This document shows positions 60,144 through 64,000 of a stretch of 64,000 bases of DNA, one piece after another. This DNA comes from Celeribacter indicus (GTDB lineage Bacteria; Pseudomonadota; Alphaproteobacteria; Rhodobacterales; Rhodobacteraceae). Each line of letters begins with the position of its first letter. The stretch's first letter is position 1. Both the position numbers and the translations under genes were made by a program. A model generated the notes under the pieces. That model was not told where the DNA came from, searched no databases, and saw only the letters and a list, made by a program, of their open reading frames with translations. The stretch spans positions 1,984,001-2,048,000 of the forward strand of contig NZ_CP004393.1 of assembly GCF_000819565.1 (NCBI RefSeq). The letters run 5' to 3'.

Positions 60144-61064
60144 ATGCGTTCGCTCCTCTCCCAGATCTCCCTGCACAAGCTCGAGGTCTTCTGCACCGTG
60201 GCCGCGCTCGGGAGCGTCTCGCGTGCGGCGGAGCGGCTCGGCATCGCGCAGCCGGTGGTCTCGGGCCATCTGAAGACCCTCGCCGCGAAATTCGGCGAGC
60301 CGCTGACCGAGCGGCAGGGGCGGCGGGTGGTGCTGACGGAGACGGGGCGGCGCGTCCATCTCTGGGCGGCGGAGATCGTCGGGCGCACCCGTGAGATCGA
60401 ACGCGAGATGACCGAGCGCCGGCAGGGTGTCGGGCAGGCGCGGCTCGGCGCCTCGATGACGCTCGGCTCCTACGTGCTTCCGGGGCTGATCGCCGCCTTC
60501 CACGACACGCATCCGGGCTGCGAGACCTCGCTGCGCGTGGCCATGCCGCAATCCATCCTCGACGCGATCCACGGCGGGGAGTGCGATTTCGGCTTCACCA
60601 TCCTGCCGCCCCAGCAGGAGCGCTGGGGGCTCGACATCGCCTTCGTGCGCGAGGAGGAATTGATCCTCGTCGCCTCGGACCGGATGTCGGATCCGGGGGC
60701 AAGCGTGGACCCGCACGCGCTGGGCGTGATCCCCTTCGTGGGGGCGCAGGCGGGCACGCCCCGGCGGGAGCTCGAGGACGCGCTGCTCGCCGCGCAGGGG
60801 GTGCAGAGGCGGCGGATCGTGATGGAATTCGGCCATGCCGAGGCGCTGAAACAGGCGGTGCGCGCGGGGGCGGGAGCGGCCTTCCTGTTCCGCAATTCGG
60901 TGCGCGACGAACTGGCGAGCGGGGCCTTGCGCGAGGTCGCGACCCCCGGCATGACCCTCCGCGCGCCGGTTTACCGCGTGCTGCGCCGGGGCAAGCGGCT
61001 CTCGCCGTTCCAGTCCGAACTGATGGAGCACCTGTCAGGCGCCATGGCCGGTGCGGCGGGCTGA
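60144..61064 (+). CDS. LysR family transcriptional regulator
   Basis: This 306-aa protein begins MRSLLSQISLHKLEVFCTVAALGSVSRAAERL, followed by QPVVSGHLKTLAAKFGEPLTER (recognition helix and wing) and an effector domain with GQARLGASMTLGSYVLPGLI. The ATG at 60144 fits LysR starts; the long upstream frame runs antisense through the aldolase gene. It is divergent from the aldolase and sits among three receptors and an ABC importer, which are its likely targets. A dyad directly precedes its start. Confidence 0.92.
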   Translation: MRSLLSQISLHKLEVFCTVAALGSVSRAAERLGIAQPVVSGHLKTLAAKFGEPLTERQGRRVVLTETGRRVHLWAAEIVGRTREIEREMTERRQGVGQARLGASMTLGSYVLPGLIAAFHDTHPGCETSLRVAMPQSILDAIHGGECDFGFTILPPQQERWGLDIAFVREEELILVASDRMSDPGASVDPHALGVIPFVGAQAGTPRRELEDALLAAQGVQRRRIVMEFGHAEALKQAVRAGAGAAFLFRNSVRDELASGALREVATPGMTLRAPVYRVLRRGKRLSPFQSELMEHLSGAMAGAAG

Positions 61065-61194
61065 GGGTGCGCGCACCGGGCCTCGCGGCGAACGAACGCG
61101 GGGGCCCGATGCCTCGGACCCCCTTGTCCCGCCCCGCGTCAGGATGCGGGGTCCGGGGTCTTCGGCCGGCGTGGCCGGCCCGCGGCAGCCGGCC

Positions 61195-62235
61195 TCAATG
61201 GCCGCGCAGCATTTCCGCGATTTCGTTCTCCAGGGCGCCGATCTCGTCGGCCCGCCCGCTTTCCTCTTCCGCGGTCAGGGTGGAGACCTCCATCCCCTCC
61301 ATCGTCGCGCTCATCTCCGTGCCCGGCGAGAAGGGGCTGCCGCGGCCCGTGGCCCGTTCGACCGAGGCGGCTCCCTCAGGGGAGGCCAGCCAGCTCAGGA
61401 AGAGCTTGCCCGCGTTCGGATGTTCGGCGAATTCGGGCAGGTAGCCGTAGAGCGAGGCGACGGGGACCGGTTCGAGGAAGGCGACGGCGACCGGGGCCCC
61501 CTTCTCGATGGTCGGGAGGGCGGTGTGATAGGGCTCGAAATGCGCCATGGCGATCTCACCCGCGCCGACGGCCTCGGCGGCGGCCTGCGGATTACGGTAG
61601 AGCGTGGGCCGGGTTTCCGCGAGCGCCTCCACGTACTCCCGTGTCTGCTCCTCGCCCCAGGCGGGCAGGAGGTTTACGATCCCGTTGGGCCGGGCCCATG
61701 TGCCCCATTGGCCGGTATATTTCTCGTCGAGCAGGTCGTCGTAGGTCTTCGGCACATCCGCCTCGTCGACGAGGTTGGTGTTGTAGAGGGTGACGTAGAC
61801 GGCCGCATTGGTGCGCAGCATGTATTCGTTCGGGGCATTCTCTGAGCCCGGCTCGACGCCGAGCTTTTCCCAGTCCACCGCCCGCACGAAGCCGCGGTCG
61901 GCCATCATCATGACGCTGCCCGCGACATCAGTCAGGACATCGGCGGTGGGTCCGCCGCCGAGGCTCTCCTGTGTCACGCGGGCGAGCCGCTGCGATCCGC
62001 CGACCGTCACGTAGTTGAATTCCAGATCCGGATAGTCCGCGAGGAAATCGTTCATCACTTCCTCGGCCTCTTCCAGCGGAATGCTTTCGTACCACACGAT
62101 CGTGCCTTCCTCCTGCGCGGCTTGCGCGACCTCCTCGAGCGTCTGGGTCTCGAGATCCTGCGCGATCGCGCCCGCACCCGAGAGATGGACCGCCAGGGCG
62201 GCGGCCGAAAGTGTCAGATAGGGGGTTCCGTTCAT
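61195..62235 (-). CDS. ABC transporter substrate-binding protein (paralogue 3 of 3)
   Basis: This 346-aa periplasmic receptor has a signal peptide (LTLSAAALAVHLSGAGAIAQ, cleavage near residue 26). It shares EEGTIVWYESIPLEEAEEVMNDF, SQRLARVTQESLGGGPTADV, GTWARPNGIVNLLPAWG and the C-terminal NAGKLFLSWLASPEGAA with the receptors at 56977 and 58131. GGAGGAGAAG precedes the ATG on the minus strand. It follows the ATPase gene by 35 bases, so it is the direct partner of the importer at 62271-64000. Confidence 0.92.
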   Translation of the reverse strand: MNGTPYLTLSAAALAVHLSGAGAIAQDLETQTLEEVAQAAQEEGTIVWYESIPLEEAEEVMNDFLADYPDLEFNYVTVGGSQRLARVTQESLGGGPTADVLTDVAGSVMMMADRGFVRAVDWEKLGVEPGSENAPNEYMLRTNAAVYVTLYNTNLVDEADVPKTYDDLLDEKYTGQWGTWARPNGIVNLLPAWGEEQTREYVEALAETRPTLYRNPQAAAEAVGAGEIAMAHFEPYHTALPTIEKGAPVAVAFLEPVPVASLYGYLPEFAEHPNAGKLFLSWLASPEGAASVERATGRGSPFSPGTEMSATMEGMEVSTLTAEEESGRADEIGALENEIAEMLRGH

Positions 62236-62270
62236 CGTCTTCTCCTCCGTATTCGATGATCGTGATGGCG

Positions 62271-63395
62271 TCATTCGGCGGGCAGGGCGAGGCAGGCGTC
62301 GTGCGGCGCCTCCATGCTCACGCGGTCCCCGACCGAGAGCACCCGCTCGGGCGAGCCGTAGACGCGCAGTTCCTCGCCGCCGGCCTGCACCAGCACGTCG
62401 GTGAGATTGCCGAGAAACTGGCTTTCGGCGACATTGCCGAGAAGGATGTTGGACTGGCCGCTGATCCCCTCCTGCGGCACGCTGCCGTTCACCTGCGTGA
62501 CCGAGATATTCTCCGGGCGGACCGAGAGCACCATCTGCGCCCCCTGGCGGCTGCCGCGCGGCATCACCGCGAGGAGCGTCTGGTCGCGCCATTCCACGGC
62601 GCCGATCTCGCCCGGCGCGGTGTCGGATTTCGCGGTGGTCGTCAGCAGGTTGCTGACCCCGATGAAGCCCGCCACGAAGCTCGATTGCGGCCGGTGGTAA
62701 AGCTCGCGCGGATCGTCGACCTGCACGATCTTTCCACGGTTCATCACCGCGAGCCGGTCGGAGAGCGCGAGCGCCTCCACCTGGTCGTGGGTGACGTAGA
62801 TCGTGGTGATGCCGGCCTCGCGTTGCAGGCGGCGCAGTTCGAGCCGCATGGTCTCGCGCAGCAGCGCGTCGAGGTTGCTGAGCGGTTCGTCGAGCAGCAG
62901 CACGCGCGGCTCCATGACCAGCGCGCGCGCCATCGCGAGGCGCTGCTGCTGCCCGCCGCTCAGCCGCGTCGCCGGCCGGTGCTCGTATTCCGCGAGATGC
63001 ACGGTCTCGAGCGCGCGGCGGACCTTCTTCCTGATCTCCTCGCTGCGCAGCTTCGGCCGCATCACCTTGAGCGGGAAGGCGACGTTGTCGTGCACGTCCA
63101 TATGCGGCCAGACCGCGTAGGACTGGAACACCATCCCGATCCGCCGTGCGCGGGCGGGGACAAAGACGTTCCGGCGCGAGTTGAAGAAATCCGTGCCGGC
63201 CACGCCGATCCTGCCGGTGTCGGGCGTCTCGAGGCCGGCGACGCTGCGCAGCGTCGTGGTCTTGCCGCAGCCGGAGGGGCCGAGCAGCGTGAAGAATTCG
63301 CCCTCCTTCACGGTCAGGCTCACCTGTTCGAGCACGGTCGTCCTGCTTCCGTCTGGTTGGGGGAAGGATTTCTCGATTTGATCGACTTCAAGCAT
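62271..63395 (-). CDS. ABC transporter ATP-binding protein (PotA/FbpC class)
   Basis: This 374-aa ATPase has Walker A GPSGCGKT near residues 38-45, SYAVWPHMDVHDNVAFPL, the signature LSGGQQQRLAMARAL, Walker B VLLLDEPLSNLDALLR, and a TOBE-like C-terminal region (VLSVRPENISV). It lies between the permease and receptor genes on the minus strand. It closely parallels the ATPase at 33679, which suggests the two importers are related versions of one transporter class. Confidence 0.94.
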   Translation of the reverse strand: MLEVDQIEKSFPQPDGSRTTVLEQVSLTVKEGEFFTLLGPSGCGKTTTLRSVAGLETPDTGRIGVAGTDFFNSRRNVFVPARARRIGMVFQSYAVWPHMDVHDNVAFPLKVMRPKLRSEEIRKKVRRALETVHLAEYEHRPATRLSGGQQQRLAMARALVMEPRVLLLDEPLSNLDALLRETMRLELRRLQREAGITTIYVTHDQVEALALSDRLAVMNRGKIVQVDDPRELYHRPQSSFVAGFIGVSNLLTTTAKSDTAPGEIGAVEWRDQTLLAVMPRGSRQGAQMVLSVRPENISVTQVNGSVPQEGISGQSNILLGNVAESQFLGNLTDVLVQAGGEELRVYGSPERVLSVGDRVSMEAPHDACLALPAE

Positions 63396-63434
63396 GTGCG
63401 TTACCTTTCTGGCTTATTTTTTCGGAATGCGGGC

Positions 63435-64000
63435 TCACCGGCCCTCGCTCGCGCCGAGCATGCGGCCGAGGACGACGCTGAGGCAGAGCACGACCATCAT
63501 CACCACGGCGATGGAGGCCGCGGCGTCCGGCTGGCCGCTTTCCCAGTAGCTGTAGAGTACGGTGGAGAGCACGTCGTTGCGTCCCGATTGCAGCATGGCG
63601 GCCACGGAGAATTCCCGGAACGAATGGACGAAGATCCAGATGAAGAGGCCGACGAGCGTGCCGCGCACGAGCGGGACGAGGATGCGCCGGATGATCTGGA
63701 AGTTGCTCGCGCCGGACATCTCGCCCGCCTCCTCGAGCTCGCTGTGGAGCTGGATCACCGCGGCCTGCATCATCCGCGACCCGACCGGCAGGTAGATGAT
63801 CAGCTGGCCGAGCGCGATGATCCAGATCGTGCCGTAGAGCGGCAGGAAGCGGAAGCTGAAGAAGATGAAGATGAGCGCCACGCCCATCATCAGGTGGGGG
63901 ATCGCGATCGGCACCATGGACATGATGTCGAGCGCCCGGCTGAGGCGCGAGCGGGACCGGACGATGGTCCAGCCGAGCAGCAGCGAGAGGACCGACAGCC
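63435..64000 (-). CDS. ABC transporter permease (partial, runs off the window)
   Basis: Only the C-terminal part of this inner-membrane permease is visible; the frame continues past 64000, so the ATG at 63923 is internal. The visible part includes MVPIAIPHLMMGVALIF, the EAA loop ELEEAGEMSGASNFQIIRRILVPLV and hydrophobic segments at the C-terminus. It is probably a fused two-domain permease like the one at 34884, but this cannot be seen. It forms an importer with the ATPase at 62271 and receptor at 61195. Confidence 0.9.
   Translation of the reverse strand, partial: LSVLSLLLGWTIVRSRSRLSRALDIMSMVPIAIPHLMMGVALIFIFFSFRFLPLYGTIWIIALGQLIIYLPVGSRMMQAAVIQLHSELEEAGEMSGASNFQIIRRILVPLVRGTLVGLFIWIFVHSFREFSVAAMLQSGRNDVLSTVLYSYWESGQPDAAASIAVVMMVVLCLSVVLGRMLGASEGR

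Noticed and set aside
61065..61194. Multiple GC-rich inverted repeats between convergent LysR and receptor genes
   Set aside because: GGTGCGCGCACC and CCCCGC/GCGGGG pairs exist, but none has a T-run or a long enough stem to call a terminator with confidence.

Overview
The window is very GC-rich, densely coding DNA made almost entirely of transport, catabolic and regulatory genes. Tripartite tricarboxylate (Tct) transporters, many ABC importers, LysR/GntR regulators, MmgE/PrpD, MaoC and a BisC-type molybdoenzyme together suggest an alphaproteobacterium, most likely Rhodobacterales. That placement is an inference: no rRNA, tRNA or core housekeeping marker is present. The content would suit an accessory chromosomal region or a megaplasmid.

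Layout. (1) 1-6.4 kb: peptide-type ABC importer (permease cut by the window edge, binding protein, fused ATPases) with an MFS exporter inserted, closed by a hairpin. (2) 6.7-9.4 kb: MmgE/PrpD and a PatB/MalY-like PLP enzyme, preceded by a perfect dyad. (3) 9.4-14.0 kb: a minus-strand flavin trio (ribB, flavin reductase, FMN reductase) divergent from a BisC/DMSO-reductase-family enzyme. (4) 14.1-21.9 kb: LysR, tctB, tctA, NDP-forming acyl-CoA synthetase, double-hotdog MaoC hydratase and a tctC-like binding protein behind a striking 14-bp repeat array. (5) 22.3-27.5 kb: PAS/HWE-type histidine kinase, an MFS pump with a winged-helix-like tail, a small membrane protein, a frameshifted gene and a YciI-like protein. 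(6) 27.5-39.0 kb: GntR with a HIBADH-like dehydrogenase, FAH hydrolase and extradiol dioxygenase, facing a minus-strand operon of an iron-type ABC importer and two alpha/beta hydrolases, then LysR. (7) 39.4-47.2 kb: LysR, SDR, isopenicillin-N-synthase-like dioxygenase, cytosine-deaminase-like amidohydrolase, TauD-like dioxygenase and an NMT1/THI5-type ABC importer. (8) 47.3-53.2 kb: universal stress protein, KefC-type antiporter and a P-type cation ATPase carrying a perfect in-frame 378-bp tandem duplication. (9) 53.6-56.4 kb: small DnaB/KaiC-like ATPase, HNH nuclease and a membrane-anchored unknown protein. (10) 56.6-64.0 kb: three paralogous binding proteins, a class II aldolase, LysR, and the ATPase and permease of one ABC importer, cut by the window edge.

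How the genes work together: most clusters pair an importer with enzymes that would process its substrate and a dedicated regulator. Region 6 looks like aromatic or heteroaromatic meta-cleavage. Region 7 looks like oxidative and hydrolytic processing of a nitrogen heterocycle. Region 4 looks like uptake of a carboxylate, CoA activation and hydration. Exact substrates cannot be read from sequence. I found no CRISPR array, insertion sequence, rRNA or tRNA.
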